Source of the DNA: Phormidesmis sp963789215
Lineage (GTDB): Bacteria > Cyanobacteriota > Cyanobacteriia > Phormidesmidales > Phormidesmidaceae
Assembly: GCA_963789215.1 (NCBI GenBank)
Contig: CAWBJY010000002.1
Span: forward strand, 496,001 to 560,000
DNA length: 64,000 bases
Direction of reading: 5' to 3'
This document shows, one piece after another, positions 37,001 through 45,488 of the stretch (the stretch's first letter is position 1; every line of letters starts with the position of its first letter). The translations under genes were made by a program, and so were the position numbers. The notes beneath the pieces are model-generated. The model was given only the letters and a program-made list of their open reading frames with translations, made no database searches and had not been told where the DNA came from.

Positions 37001-37787
37001 GGAAGTGGTGACTGGTAGCCGGGATGGAATAGGGCGATTGTGGTCGGTGCAAGGAGAGCTGCTGGCAACGCTAAAAGGCCATATGCAGCCAGTCTTGGAC
37101 GTTGCGTTTAGCCCTGACGGTGAGCTAATTGCGACCGCGAGTGCGGATGGAACGCTGCGCTTGTGGAATCGGCAGGGCAATCTGCTGAAGATCCTGATTG
37201 GCCATTCGACCCAAGCTCGCTCGGTTGTCTTTAGCTCAGACGGCGAGCGTCTGCTGTCATCTAGTCTAGATGGGACGGCCCGCTTATGGACATTGGACGG
37301 CACCTTGATCCAGGTTTTTCGCAGCTACGGCAATAGCGGATTGACAGATGCCGAATTTAGTCCAGATGGTAAAAGAGTGGCTGCGGGTGGGTCCGACGGC
37401 GTTACTACTCTCTGGTCTATAGATGGCAAGTTGATAAAGACGCTAGAAGGGCATGAGCAAGAGATACGTTCGTTAGAGTTTAGCCATGATGGGCGGCAGA
37501 TTGTAACGGCGAGCGGCGATGGCACCGTTAGGGTGTGGCAGGGTAAGTCGGGTGAGTTTATTACGACTTTGAGTGATGGCCCTGGCGCTGTGTGGGATGC
37601 GATGTTTGTTCCGGGCGATCGCGCAATTATCTCCGCTGGCGAGAGCAAAGAGGTTTCGCTATGGGATTTAGATGCTGTTCTCGATGAAGAATTGCTCTTG
37701 TCTGTGAGCTGCCAGTGGGTGGATGACTATCTGCGCAATGGCGAAACGGTAGAGAATCGCCACCTTTGCGACGACTTTCAATCGTGA
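34056..37787 (+). CDS. AAA (AAA_35/STAND-like) ATPase, TM helix and about 14 WD40 repeats
   Basis: 1243 residues from ATG 34056. The in-frame GTG at 34005 adds 17 atypical residues. The opening YEYQVGGSLRSDAPSYIERQADTDLY and P-loop NARQMGKSSLRVR are typical of AAA_35 proteins, with Walker B VYIFVDEID. An unusual Gln/Pro/Thr-rich insertion (about 272-340) splits the ATPase half. One transmembrane helix (about 543-565) precedes a helical stretch. About 14 WD repeats (about 640-1220) follow, probably two seven-bladed propellers. The design fits a membrane-tethered STAND sensor whose WD array binds the trigger. No effector domain is recognised. Confidence 0.85.
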   Translation: MAVSTDSRYEYQVGGSLRSDAPSYIERQADTDLYEALIAGEYCYVFNARQMGKSSLRVRAQQQLAAAGKRCASLDMTSIGSEGVTPLQWYKGLMVDLLTKFELRDRIDFKAWWQGCEDLSLVQRLRLFIEDVLLRLLPDRDVYIFVDEIDSALALDFSIDDFFALIRFCYNARAEQPIYQRLTWVLFGVVTPSDLIRDTDRTPFNVGRAIELKGLRCEDADAIGQGLSGYGYNPTALVSAILDWTGGQPFLTQKLCKMTTQVLKGELALYSVSQPHTSQPPTCQLYGDHPYIDKTEIAQKPIYSISALQASQPRSGYRAIGVAANGASRLQADLPEDPAALIEAIVRDLIIDHWESQDNPEHLRTIRDRLLRKELLAPRLLGIYQSILQASKPVEDENKAIAPERINQLLAYSDTPEQIDLLLSGVIRNSEGRLQVKNRIYRTIFNTDWVQHQLDALRPYARQLSFWQLSDCTDESRLLRGKSLKDARTWSYERSVSELDHAFLMASERYDRRITQDLLKSARLKEVEKRLSFEHRARRKQKLLIGGLSVALAIAICLGGAAKFQSQVARRAEAQAIATSAEALYASDQRLDSLVSAVHASEYLHESIAHIDPALHEQTISILRTAIVSVVEKNRLTLKKDDFWDSAISPDGQMLVTTDSGGRVRLWDMTGRLIDSFAPHEARVRDAAFFPSGDRIVSASDDRRLKIWDLEGKVLHTLRSHKDAVLDVSVSSDGTRIASASGDRTVKIWTAQGKILRTLRGHSSAVLTVTFSPDGKTVASAGEDRTVKLWEMETGKLLYTFDQHNSSILDIAFSPDGQRIASVDAAGKIIQWQPDGTVLKTIQAHSSAASSVDYSPDGTRLISGGYDRLLKIWSLDGEPLATIAGHEGRIHTAQFDPKGQLIVSASADKTVRMWDLSNPMLKSYLGPDESITDIDINAYGRVIAAVSDDSGLYLWDRINRRLIRRIDHPAPVGSIAISPSGTEVVTGSRDGIGRLWSVQGELLATLKGHMQPVLDVAFSPDGELIATASADGTLRLWNRQGNLLKILIGHSTQARSVVFSSDGERLLSSSLDGTARLWTLDGTLIQVFRSYGNSGLTDAEFSPDGKRVAAGGSDGVTTLWSIDGKLIKTLEGHEQEIRSLEFSHDGRQIVTASGDGTVRVWQGKSGEFITTLSDGPGAVWDAMFVPGDRAIISAGESKEVSLWDLDAVLDEELLLSVSCQWVDDYLRNGETVENRHLCDDFQS
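34871..34915 (+). repeat. Three 15-nt tandem repeats in the AAA-WD40 gene
   Basis: GAGTCAGCCACATAC, GAGTCAGCCGCCTAC and the diverged GTGTCAGCTGTATGG lie end to end, encoding SQPHT, SQPPT, CQLYG at the start of the insertion within the ATPase half. Confidence 0.85.
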
Positions 37788-37888
37788 TCTGCCAACGATT
37801 CTTTAGCAGAAAAAAATAAGCCTTCACAGACTTTTCCGAAACTAGCTACAGTAAAAGAACTTAACTTTTTCAATATAGGCCGTTTTAT

Positions 37889-39070
37889 ATGCGCGTACTC
37901 TTGATGACCGGAAAAGGCGGTGTGGGTAAGACTTCCGTCGCGGCTGCAACAGGATTGCGCTGCGCAGAAGTGGGCCACAAAACGCTGGTGCTCAGTACCG
38001 ATCCGGCTCACTCGCTAGCCGACAGTTTTGACACCGAACTGGGCCATGACCCAAAGGAAATAAAGCCCAACTTGTGGTGCGCTGAGCTAGATGCGCTAAG
38101 AGAGTTAGAAGGCAACTGGGGTGCAGTTAAGCGCTACATTACGCAGGTGCTTCAGGCGCGGGGGTTAGAAGGTATTGAGGCTGAAGAACTGGCAATTTTG
38201 CCGGGGATGGATGAGATTTTTAGCCTGGTGCGGATGAAGCGGCACTACGACGAAGACGAGTTTGACGTGCTGATTATTGACTCTGCCCCTACAGGAACAG
38301 CGCTACGATTGCTGAGCTTGCCGGAAGTAGCGGGCTGGTACATGCGCAAGCTCTACAAGCCTTTTCAGGCAGTTTCTACTGCGTTGCGGCCTTTGGTCGA
38401 GCCGTTTTTTCGCCCGGTGGCCGGGTTTTCCTTACCGACTAAAGAGGTAATGGACGCGCCGTATGAGTTTTACGAGCAGCTAGAAGCGCTAGAAAAAATT
38501 CTGTCTGATCCTACGATTACCTCTGTGCGGCTAGTGACTAATCCCGAGAAAATGGTGATTAAAGAATCGCTGCGGGCGCACGCCTACTTAAGCTTGTACA
38601 ACGTCGGCACGGATATGGTGGTGGCCAATCGCATTATTCCTGATAGCGTGAGCGATCCGTTTTTCCAGCGCTGGAAAGATCAGCAAACGAAGTACAGAAA
38701 AGAAATTCACGATAACTTTCATCCGCTGCCGGTAAAGGAGGTGCCGCTGTACTCGGAGGAAATGTGTGGGATAGAGGCGCTAGAGCGACTGAAGGAAACG
38801 CTGTATGGCGATGAGGATCCGGCGCAGGTGTATTACAAGGAGACAACGCTGCGGGTGGTTCAATCTGAGGGTAGCTACAGTCTAGAAGTCTATCTACCAG
38901 GGATTCCGAAGGATCAAGTAGAGCTAAGTAAGACGGCGGATGAGCTGAATATTCGCATTGGAAACCATCGCCGTAATTTGGTACTGCCGCAGGCGCTGGC
39001 CGCGCTAGAGCCATCGGGCGCAAAGATGGAAGACGACTACTTGAAGATTCGCTTTGCGACGATCGCCTAA
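37889..39070 (+). CDS. ArsA/GET3-like ATPase with C-terminal Hsp20-like domain
   Basis: 393 residues. The ATPase part (about 1-300) has deviant Walker A GKGGVGKTS and switch motifs STDPAHSLADSF and IDSAPTGTALRLL. The last 85 residues (VVQSEGSYSLEVYLPGIPKDQVELSKTADELNIRIG) form an alpha-crystallin/Hsp20-like fold. This single-ATPase plus Hsp20 build is known in cyanobacteria and chloroplasts. Arsenite transport is unlikely, and a targeting or chaperone role is more plausible. No ars genes are nearby. It follows the AAA-WD40 gene by about 100 bp. Confidence 0.9.
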   Translation: MRVLLMTGKGGVGKTSVAAATGLRCAEVGHKTLVLSTDPAHSLADSFDTELGHDPKEIKPNLWCAELDALRELEGNWGAVKRYITQVLQARGLEGIEAEELAILPGMDEIFSLVRMKRHYDEDEFDVLIIDSAPTGTALRLLSLPEVAGWYMRKLYKPFQAVSTALRPLVEPFFRPVAGFSLPTKEVMDAPYEFYEQLEALEKILSDPTITSVRLVTNPEKMVIKESLRAHAYLSLYNVGTDMVVANRIIPDSVSDPFFQRWKDQQTKYRKEIHDNFHPLPVKEVPLYSEEMCGIEALERLKETLYGDEDPAQVYYKETTLRVVQSEGSYSLEVYLPGIPKDQVELSKTADELNIRIGNHRRNLVLPQALAALEPSGAKMEDDYLKIRFATIA

Positions 39071-39224
39071 AAGCAGCTAGGCGGCTGTAGCGACTCGCTT
39101 GCAGATCAACTCAATGCAGATCAGTGCAGAGCAACCGGTAGAATTGGGCGCTGTTACGACAAAGCCATGGCCGAAACAGTAGCAGTGCCAAGCGATTCAC
39201 AATAAAATTAATTTGTGAACCCGC

Positions 39225-39253
39225 TTGCAATATTTCGTTACATATGTTACGAT
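39225..39253 (+). promoter_or_regulatory. Candidate psbA promoter
   Basis: TTGCAA (39225-39230), 17-nt spacer, TACGAT (39248-39253). The start of transcription would fall near 39260, giving a leader of about 75 nt before the psbA ATG. Sequence inspection only. Confidence 0.5.
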
Positions 39254-39333
39254 AGGTACATACCGATGAGTAAGACATTCGTTTGAATGCTTTGTTCGTC
39301 ACATACATATTCACTTTCACCCGCAATTATTTC

Positions 39334-40426
39334 ATGGTTTCTACAACTACAACTCTTCAACGGAGCAAAAGCGCTTCGCTGTGGGAGCAGTTTTGCCAGT
39401 GGGTCACCAGCACAGACAATCGCCTCTACGTAGGCTGGTTCGGCGTTCTGATGATTCCTACGCTGCTCGCTGCGACTGCCTGCTTCGTCACTGCCTTCAT
39501 CGCTGCTCCTCCTGTTGATATCGACGGCATCCGCGAGCCCGTTGCCGGTTCACTGATGTACGGCAACAACATCATCTCCGGTGCAGTTGTTCCGTCTTCT
39601 AACGCTATTGGCCTTCACTTCTACCCCATCTGGGAAGCGGCTTCACTCGATGAGTGGCTCTACAACGGTGGCCCTTACCAACTGGTAATCTTCCACTTTC
39701 TCATCGGCATCTTCTGCTACATGGGTCGTGAGTGGGAGCTATCCTACCGCCTTGGTATGCGCCCTTGGATCTGCGTTGCCTACTCTGCACCCGTTGCAGC
39801 GGCTACCGCAGTGTTCCTTATCTATCCTTTAGGTCAAGGTTCATTCTCTGACGGCATGCCTTTGGGTATCTCGGGTACGTTCAACTTCATGTTGGTCTTC
39901 CAGGCAGAGCACAACATTCTTGATGCACCCCTTCCACATGCTCGGCGTAGCTGGCGTGTTCGGTGGTTCACTGTTCTCGGCAATGCACGGTTCACTCGTT
40001 ACTTCGAGCTTGGTTCGTGAGACGACTGAGACTGAGAGTCAGAACTACGGCTACAAATTTGGCCAAGAAGAAGAGACCTACAACATCGTTGCGGCACACG
40101 GCTACTTCGGTCGGTTGATCTTCCAATATGCTTCCTTTAACAACAGCCGCAGCTTGCACTTCCTCCTCGGTGCATGGCCTGTAGTCGGCATCTGGTTCAC
40201 GGCGTTGGGCATCAGCACGATGGCCTTCAACCTGAACGGGTTCAACTTCAACCAGTCGATTATTGACTCACAGGGCCGAGTGATTGGTTCTTGGGCAGAC
40301 GTACTAAACCGCGCCAACCTGGGTATGGAAGTAATGCACGAGAGAAATGCGCACAACTTCCCACTCGACTTGGCTGCTGGCGAAGCTGCACCTGTAGCAC
40401 TCACAGCACCTGCTATCAACGCGTAG
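39334..40426 (+). pseudogene. psbA: Photosystem II D1 protein, +1 frameshift at codon 197
   Basis: Start ATG 39334 (MVSTTTTLQRSKSASLWEQ). The first 196 codons are normal D1, with Glu133 at the site equivalent to residue 130 (high-light D1 type), Asp173 (= D170) and the AEH of E189/H190. Then ATTCTTGATGCAC has one base too many (39919-39922). A functional gene would read CTT ATG or CTG ATG. The second frame gives MHPFHMLGVAGVFGGS to ALTAPAINA. The joined length, 363 residues, fits D1. As read, the product ends after 228 residues without H198, H215, H332, E333 or D342. An assembly blend of two psbA copies or a read error is likely. Confidence 0.93.
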
Positions 40427-40483
40427 TCTGACGATTACGGTTTGATTGAGAGATTCGAATAAAGACAACTGAATAGATTAGAG

Positions 40484-40516
40484 AGCCCTCTGTGCAATAC
40501 ACAGAGGGCTTTTTTT
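40484..40516 (+). terminator. psbA terminator
   Basis: Perfect 11-bp stem AGCCCTCTGTG/CACAGAGGGCT with a 5-nt loop, followed by six further Ts. A textbook rho-independent terminator 58 bp past the psbA stop. Confidence 0.95.
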
Positions 40517-40539
40517 GTGGGCACTATTTTTCGTACGCA

Positions 40540-41416
40540 CTATATAGAGAAGCAATCGGCATCAGTAAGTACTCCTGGTACGGCGCTGTCTTGATAGGCC
40601 CGCTCTTGCACAATGAGATCTTCATCGATGGCGTTAAGGTAGCTGCTTTGCTCTGTGCCTGGCTGCTGGTCGAATTGGGCTTGCAAGGCGATCGCATTTT
40701 GCAACCATTCGTCAGCATTTTCTCTATAGCTACTGAATGCTAAACTCGCTTGCTGCACGTCTAGCAGCGCCTTAATAAAAAGGGCGTAGTCTTCTGACTG
40801 CGCGGCTACGGCGGCTCTTCTATCGTAATTAAGCCGATAGAACGTTCGGTCTAATTGCTGTTTTTGCTGAATGTAGCGAACTGTCTATATGGCCAGCTCT
40901 AGATAGTCCGATCGCTCGAATATGGCGGCGGCTTTAGCTAAGCCTGAAATCAAGGGAACCAATTGCTCATATCAAAAGGCACGAGGGCCTTACCGCAGGC
41001 CGCAATTCCCGCGGGCAGCAGCGCTGGCGATAGGGTGCCTGCTGATAGCTGTGATGATTGGATGAGTCCGCCTAGAATCTGCGACTTTACGGCGGTCAAC
41101 TTTTTCAGGCGCCTTGCCCGGCAATCATCTGCAACGCCTGCATGTAGATACTATCGATATCGGGGCGTTTTTCTTGATCTACTTTAATCGGTAGAAAATT
41201 TTCATTTAAATACTGCGCAATATCGGTATCTGAAAAGGCTTCTCCTTCCATGACCATGCACCAATGGCAGCTAGAGTCGCCGATGGAGAGAAAAATTGGC
41301 TTATTTTCGCGCTCTGCGGCTGCTAGGGCTTCATCGCACCAGGGCCACCAATCCACCCAATTCTCGGCGTGCTTTCTCAGGTACAGACTGCTGCTTTGGG
41401 CTAGCCGATTGGTCAT
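40540..41416 (-). pseudogene. Decayed DUF255 thioredoxin-domain (YyaL-like) gene
   Basis: The first 103 codons are well kept: SLYLRKHAENWVDWWPWCDEAL, FLSIGDSSCHWCMVMEGEAF and DSIYMQALQMIAGQGA, where family members read GQGGWPLNVF. The frame then stops. Further fragments continue the family later on: LISGLAKAAAIFERSDYLEL, a stop, then RLNYDRRAAVAAQSEDYALFIKALLD and LIVQERAYQD. Several hundred residues of the middle and the C-terminus are missing. Unlike the single-base frameshifts elsewhere, this is clear decay by deletions. The intact family is about 680 residues. Confidence 0.85.
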
Positions 41417-41675
41417 GGGTTAGGTAGCTTGTGCTGCGCGATCGCATCGTTAGCAATCTAGCGCAGCGGCTATGGCTCATTGTTTTGGCTGCCGCTGTGC
41501 ATATCTTTTCTAAATTCGGCTAGGGCCTTCTAGGGCCTTAGATAATTCGGCTTCGCTATTTTGTAGAGATCGTTCAGCCTCGGGAATTGGCAAAGGTCTA
41601 TCGTGCGACGGTCGATTTATAGCCAATTCATGGCTTTAAATGAAAGTACTTCCTAAGCGACTCGTGAGGTTTCCT

Positions 41676-42587
41676 ATGGCTCGGATGAATCAGCTCAAAA
41701 CCCTATTTTTGCTAGCGCTACTGGGCGGACTGATCGTCCTAGCTGGCTATCTGCTAGTGGGCGATGAAACGGGCCTACTCTACGGGCTAGGGTTTGCAAC
41801 GCTAACTGGTTTTGGCTCTTGGTATAACTCCGATCGGGCGGCGCTCGCGGCGTTTAAGGCTGCTCCTAGCTCGCCTGAAGATAACCCGGCGCTGGCTGAG
41901 CGGATTCAGAAGTTGAGCGATCGCGCGGGCGTTCCTAATCCTAAGCTATACATCGTGCCCTCCAAGTCTTTGAATGCTTTTGCCACCGGGCGCGACCCAA
42001 ATCATGCAGCGATCGCCCTCACCGAAGGCATTATCGATCTTTTACCGGCTGACGAGCTAGACGCGGTTGTCGCTCACGAACTGACTCATGTGCGTAACCG
42101 GGACACCTTGACGCAGGCCGTTGCCGGAACGCTGGCTAGCTCTTTGACTTACGTTGGGCGCATTCTGACATTTGGCGCACTGTATTTCCCGGTTGCTAGA
42201 GTCGGGAAGCGGGGTAATAGCCCGCTGGCAATTTTGTTTTTGTTGTTGATTGGGCCATTTAGCGCCGGTCTGCTGCGGATGGCAATCTCTAGAACCCGCG
42301 AGTATGCTGCCGATGCGGGTGCCGCCGAGATTACTGGCGATCCTTTAGCCCTTATCCGCGCCCTAGAAAAGTTAGAAGCGAGCGGCCAGGAGAATCCAAT
42401 TCACGGCAATCCTGCTTATGCGGCGATGTTTATCGTGAATCCGCTTTCTAAAAAAGGCTTAATGAGTTTGTTTATGACGCATCCGCCAACTGAAGATCGA
42501 ATTGAACGGTTAAAGGCGCTAGCGGACAAAGCGGATGATTTTAAGGTGACTTCTAAAGGCTCTGAGATACTGGGTTCTGCCGCTTAG
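41676..42587 (+). CDS. htpX: HtpX-like M48 membrane zinc metalloprotease
   Basis: 303 residues from ATG 41676, which has a GTGAGG ribosome binding site. An in-frame ATG at 41640 is less likely. Two N-terminal hydrophobic helices (about 8-55) precede the catalytic HELTH motif (VVAHELTHVRNRD), with the third zinc ligand Glu in REYAADAGA. Two more helices lie between (TFGALYFPVARV, LAILFLLLIGPFSAGLL). FMTHPPTEDRIERL closes the domain. HtpX degrades misfolded membrane proteins. Confidence 0.93.
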   Translation: MARMNQLKTLFLLALLGGLIVLAGYLLVGDETGLLYGLGFATLTGFGSWYNSDRAALAAFKAAPSSPEDNPALAERIQKLSDRAGVPNPKLYIVPSKSLNAFATGRDPNHAAIALTEGIIDLLPADELDAVVAHELTHVRNRDTLTQAVAGTLASSLTYVGRILTFGALYFPVARVGKRGNSPLAILFLLLIGPFSAGLLRMAISRTREYAADAGAAEITGDPLALIRALEKLEASGQENPIHGNPAYAAMFIVNPLSKKGLMSLFMTHPPTEDRIERLKALADKADDFKVTSKGSEILGSAA

Positions 42588-42609
42588 AAAAGAGTAGCCT
42601 TCGAATTGC

Positions 42610-43320
42610 CTAGAAACTCTTCCCTAGAAAATTCTCGTAGCCTCGTCTTAGCTTTTCCTTTCCTCGACTTTCTACGATCACACCGTGAGCCATAATTACT
42701 CGCTCGAAGTCCCAGGCTAAAACGCGATCAACGGCTGCTTTTACCTTCTGTTTTTCTGTCGTAGCTATTTGCTCTAGTAAGGATGGACTTAAGTTTTTAT
42801 AGCCGCCGCCTACTCTGGTCGCTAGCTGAATAGCCAGTGGAAAGCTTTCATCAAAGTTAAAGGCCGCATCTGTCAGAATTAAAGTACGGCTTTGCCCGTG
42901 AAAAAAGATGCATTCGTTGAGGGCGTCAGCTCCACTGAAGCTAAGCGACTTGAACCCTTCGAAGTGCGTAAACTTCAGCTCGCTCAGAGGCCACTTTGCT
43001 TGAGTTGTGATTGTTTGATCGATGGGCAAGTCTGGCTTTTTGGCGGCTAGCCCCGGCGCGGCCCAAAAAACTGCTTTGGGGTAGCGTGCTTTGCAGTCGG
43101 CTGCGAAAAAATAGTGGTAAAGGTTGGGCGCGATGATGTGGGCGATAGCGCCTAGCTCGCTGAGCTGGTTCGCTAGCTCGTCATTCAAACGAATCGGAGA
43201 TATGACCGCTAGCTCCTGGTTGGTCAGTCGAACGATGGTCATTCTCGTTCGGATGCTGAGGCCAAAATAGCGGATAGGCTGTTCTGCCACCCAGATGTCT
43301 TCGTCAACTTCTTTAAGCAT
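42610..43320 (-). CDS. DUF4336 protein (small form)
   Basis: 236 residues from ATG 43320 (MLKEVDEDIWVAEQPIRYFG), which fits the family opening. A longer form from 43392 adds 24 unconserved residues. It has TRMTIVRLTNQELAVISPIRL, IIAPNLYHYFFA, TLILTDAAFNF and VIMAHGVIVE, a metallo-beta-lactamase-like outline without a full metal set. It is a paralogue of the gene at 22426-23688. Function is unknown. Confidence 0.88.
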   Translation of the reverse strand: MLKEVDEDIWVAEQPIRYFGLSIRTRMTIVRLTNQELAVISPIRLNDELANQLSELGAIAHIIAPNLYHYFFAADCKARYPKAVFWAAPGLAAKKPDLPIDQTITTQAKWPLSELKFTHFEGFKSLSFSGADALNECIFFHGQSRTLILTDAAFNFDESFPLAIQLATRVGGGYKNLSPSLLEQIATTEKQKVKAAVDRVLAWDFERVIMAHGVIVESRGKEKLRRGYENFLGKSF

Positions 43321-43521
43321 TCTGCGATCGCCCGATCTCACTAATACAAAGTCTTTGCGGCTAGGTATACAGGTTTTACGAGGTGAAATCAATGAACATT
43401 GATGAAGGGATATGCTAAAGAGTGCTGATCTTTTGACCGTAATGCTCTATTTTTGGGGAGTCGATGGGCGATCGCATCTACGTGCATTCTCCTATCTGGT
43501 TAAAATTCAACTTATCCGTGA

Positions 43522-44703
43522 GTGAGCAGAGCTGTGACCCAATCCCCTATTGAACCCCCCAACAATCCTGACCGTCGCCCAGAGGAGAGACCTGGCGCTA
43601 GTACGAGTAGCCCACTTGGCTTTGATGAGATGGTTGCGGTGCTAGTTGCCTTTTTATCTTTAGGCAGCGTTCTGTTCTGGGGCCTGACCCGAGGGGGAGC
43701 CGACAGCATCTTTAGCGATTCGCTGGCTAACGGTCGTTCGGCTGTCGAGGAAGTCCGTCCGCCTATTGAGTTTGGCTCCGGCAACGATACAGCTGAAGGC
43801 CCTAGCTCGAATGCTGGCGCTGTGATTCCTCGAAATGCAGATGCTGAGAAGGTTCGGCCTTCCGCACGAGCCGAACTGGCTGAGCGCGCAACCGCTAGAC
43901 GAGAAAGAGCGGGGATTGGCCGGACAGACTCTAGTGGAAACCTATGGAGCGACTATAGAGCGGGCGCAGTTGGAACGGCTGCTGGCGTGGCAGGCGCTGC
44001 TGCAACTACTAGCGGGGCAGAGGCGCTACCAGAAACTGAGACTGATCAGCCTGCTGACGAAGTGATTCCACCCGTAACCGCCTCTGCAGGTGCGCTGGCA
44101 CCCGCAAAAGATCCGATTGGTTTCGCCGATGTTCCTGATACTTACTGGGCTAAGCCTTACATTGACGGACTTAGCAGCCGAGGCTTAATCTCTGGTTTTG
44201 ACAGTGGGGACTTTAGACCCGACGAGCAGGTGACCCGCGCTCAGGTGGCTAACATTGTCTCTAGAACGTTTGCGCTAACGTCCAATAAAGCAAACCTTGA
44301 GTTCTCTGACGTTGCTAATGACTATTGGGCTAGAGAGTCTATTGGCGAAGTCGTTAAAGGCGGATTTATGACCGGCTTTCCTGGCGACGTCTTTAAGCCA
44401 GACGAGCCAGTTACGCGCGCTCAGGCGCTGACAGCGCTCGTGACTGGGTTAGGCATAGAGCCGCCCAACAATGTGCAGCCAACGCTGTCGCGCTACACCG
44501 ATGCCAACAGCATTCCTAATTGGGCGACTGAGAAGGTCGCAGCGGCAACCACTGGCGACTTGGTCGTGAACTATCCAAATTTGGATCAAATTAATGCGGC
44601 TCGGCCAACTACTCGCGCGGAGCTTTCCGCGATGATTTATCAGGCGCTAGCCAGTCAGGGCGTTGTCGAGCCGATAGAGTCTGAGTATCAAGTGAAGCCA
44701 TAG
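43522..44703 (+). CDS. SLH-domain protein with one N-terminal TM helix
   Basis: 393 residues with a GTG start. A Pro-rich cytoplasmic N-terminus, a TM helix (about 36-58, MVAVLVAFLSLGSVLFWGL), and a long Ala/Glu/Arg-rich spacer (about 60-190) are followed by three S-layer homology repeats (about 195-385). Key SLH motifs are GFADVPDTYWAKPYIDGL, EFSDVANDYWARESIGEVV and TRAQ/TRAE at the repeat ends. SLH repeats bind pyruvylated wall polymers or outer-layer glycans, so the protein probably tethers the envelope. The stop is 15 bp from the convergent DedA stop. Confidence 0.9.
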   Translation: MSRAVTQSPIEPPNNPDRRPEERPGASTSSPLGFDEMVAVLVAFLSLGSVLFWGLTRGGADSIFSDSLANGRSAVEEVRPPIEFGSGNDTAEGPSSNAGAVIPRNADAEKVRPSARAELAERATARRERAGIGRTDSSGNLWSDYRAGAVGTAAGVAGAAATTSGAEALPETETDQPADEVIPPVTASAGALAPAKDPIGFADVPDTYWAKPYIDGLSSRGLISGFDSGDFRPDEQVTRAQVANIVSRTFALTSNKANLEFSDVANDYWARESIGEVVKGGFMTGFPGDVFKPDEPVTRAQALTALVTGLGIEPPNNVQPTLSRYTDANSIPNWATEKVAAATTGDLVVNYPNLDQINAARPTTRAELSAMIYQALASQGVVEPIESEYQVKP

Positions 44704-44718
44704 CGGCTCGTACCTGCT

Positions 44719-45342
44719 TTACTGCTCTTGCGCAGCGGTGTGGCGAGACTCTAACCACCAGGCGATCGCCGCCCAACCGACTACAATACAGAGCGCCGCC
44801 CCCGTAAATTGAGTGGCCCACTTGATGATGGTTTCGAGTGGGACGAGCTTGCCTAAAAAGTAAGACAGGCTCACCATGGCAGAGGCCCAGGTGGCTGCGC
44901 CAATGGCATTACAAAGTAAAAATTTGGGATAGGGCATTTTGGTGATGCCTGCTAGTGGCCCAGCGAAGACGCGCAGTAAGGCGACAAAGCGGCCAAACAA
45001 TACGGCCTTGTCTGCGTTGTTACTGAAGCGATCGCGTACGCTTTCCAGCCTGGATTCTGAGACTCGCAGCACTTTTCCAATGCGCACTAGCAGCGGCCAG
45101 CCGCCGTAGTAGCCCAGCAAGTAGCCGCCGCTGTCGCCGATAATTGCGCCTGCTGTCGCTGCACCTAGCACGTACCAAACGTTTAGCTCATCGCTACCTG
45201 CCAAAAAACCGCCGACTAAGGTGACGGTTTCGCCGGGGATAGGAATGCCCATATTCTCTAGCAGGATGCCGCAAAATACTGCCCAGTAGCCGTACTCGCG
45301 GGCAATGTCCTGCACTAGCTCTAGCGGTATCAATTCATCCAT
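44719..45342 (-). CDS. DedA-family membrane protein
   Basis: 207 residues with about five hydrophobic helices. Typical DedA motifs are ENMGIPIPGETVTLVGGFLAG, GDSGGYLLGYYGGWPLL and FGRFVALLRVFAGPLAGI. The family is involved in undecaprenyl-phosphate or phospholipid transport and in membrane homeostasis. Specific cargo is not readable. It is on the minus strand and ends next to the SLH gene. Confidence 0.92.
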   Translation of the reverse strand: MDELIPLELVQDIAREYGYWAVFCGILLENMGIPIPGETVTLVGGFLAGSDELNVWYVLGAATAGAIIGDSGGYLLGYYGGWPLLVRIGKVLRVSESRLESVRDRFSNNADKAVLFGRFVALLRVFAGPLAGITKMPYPKFLLCNAIGAATWASAMVSLSYFLGKLVPLETIIKWATQFTGAALCIVVGWAAIAWWLESRHTAAQEQ

Positions 45343-45488
45343 CTAATCATCCAGTTGCAGAGCGCTGCTGTGAGTTGTTAACTATCTACACACGGTTAAC
45401 TGTAGTGTGGCTTGGTTTTTCAATAGGGTCAGTTGATTATGCCCATCTGTAGCTTTTGGCACTTTGCGAGATCACAATGCAACGCGAT

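Noticed and set aside
37889..39070. ArsA-like gene as a component of a STAND defence system
   Set aside because: Its architecture is common in cyanobacteria as a stand-alone gene, so adjacency alone is not evidence.
40492..40743. An 83-codon plus-strand frame after psbA
   Set aside because: It begins inside the psbA terminator and runs opposite the DUF255 remnant. The minus-strand reading has the family homology.
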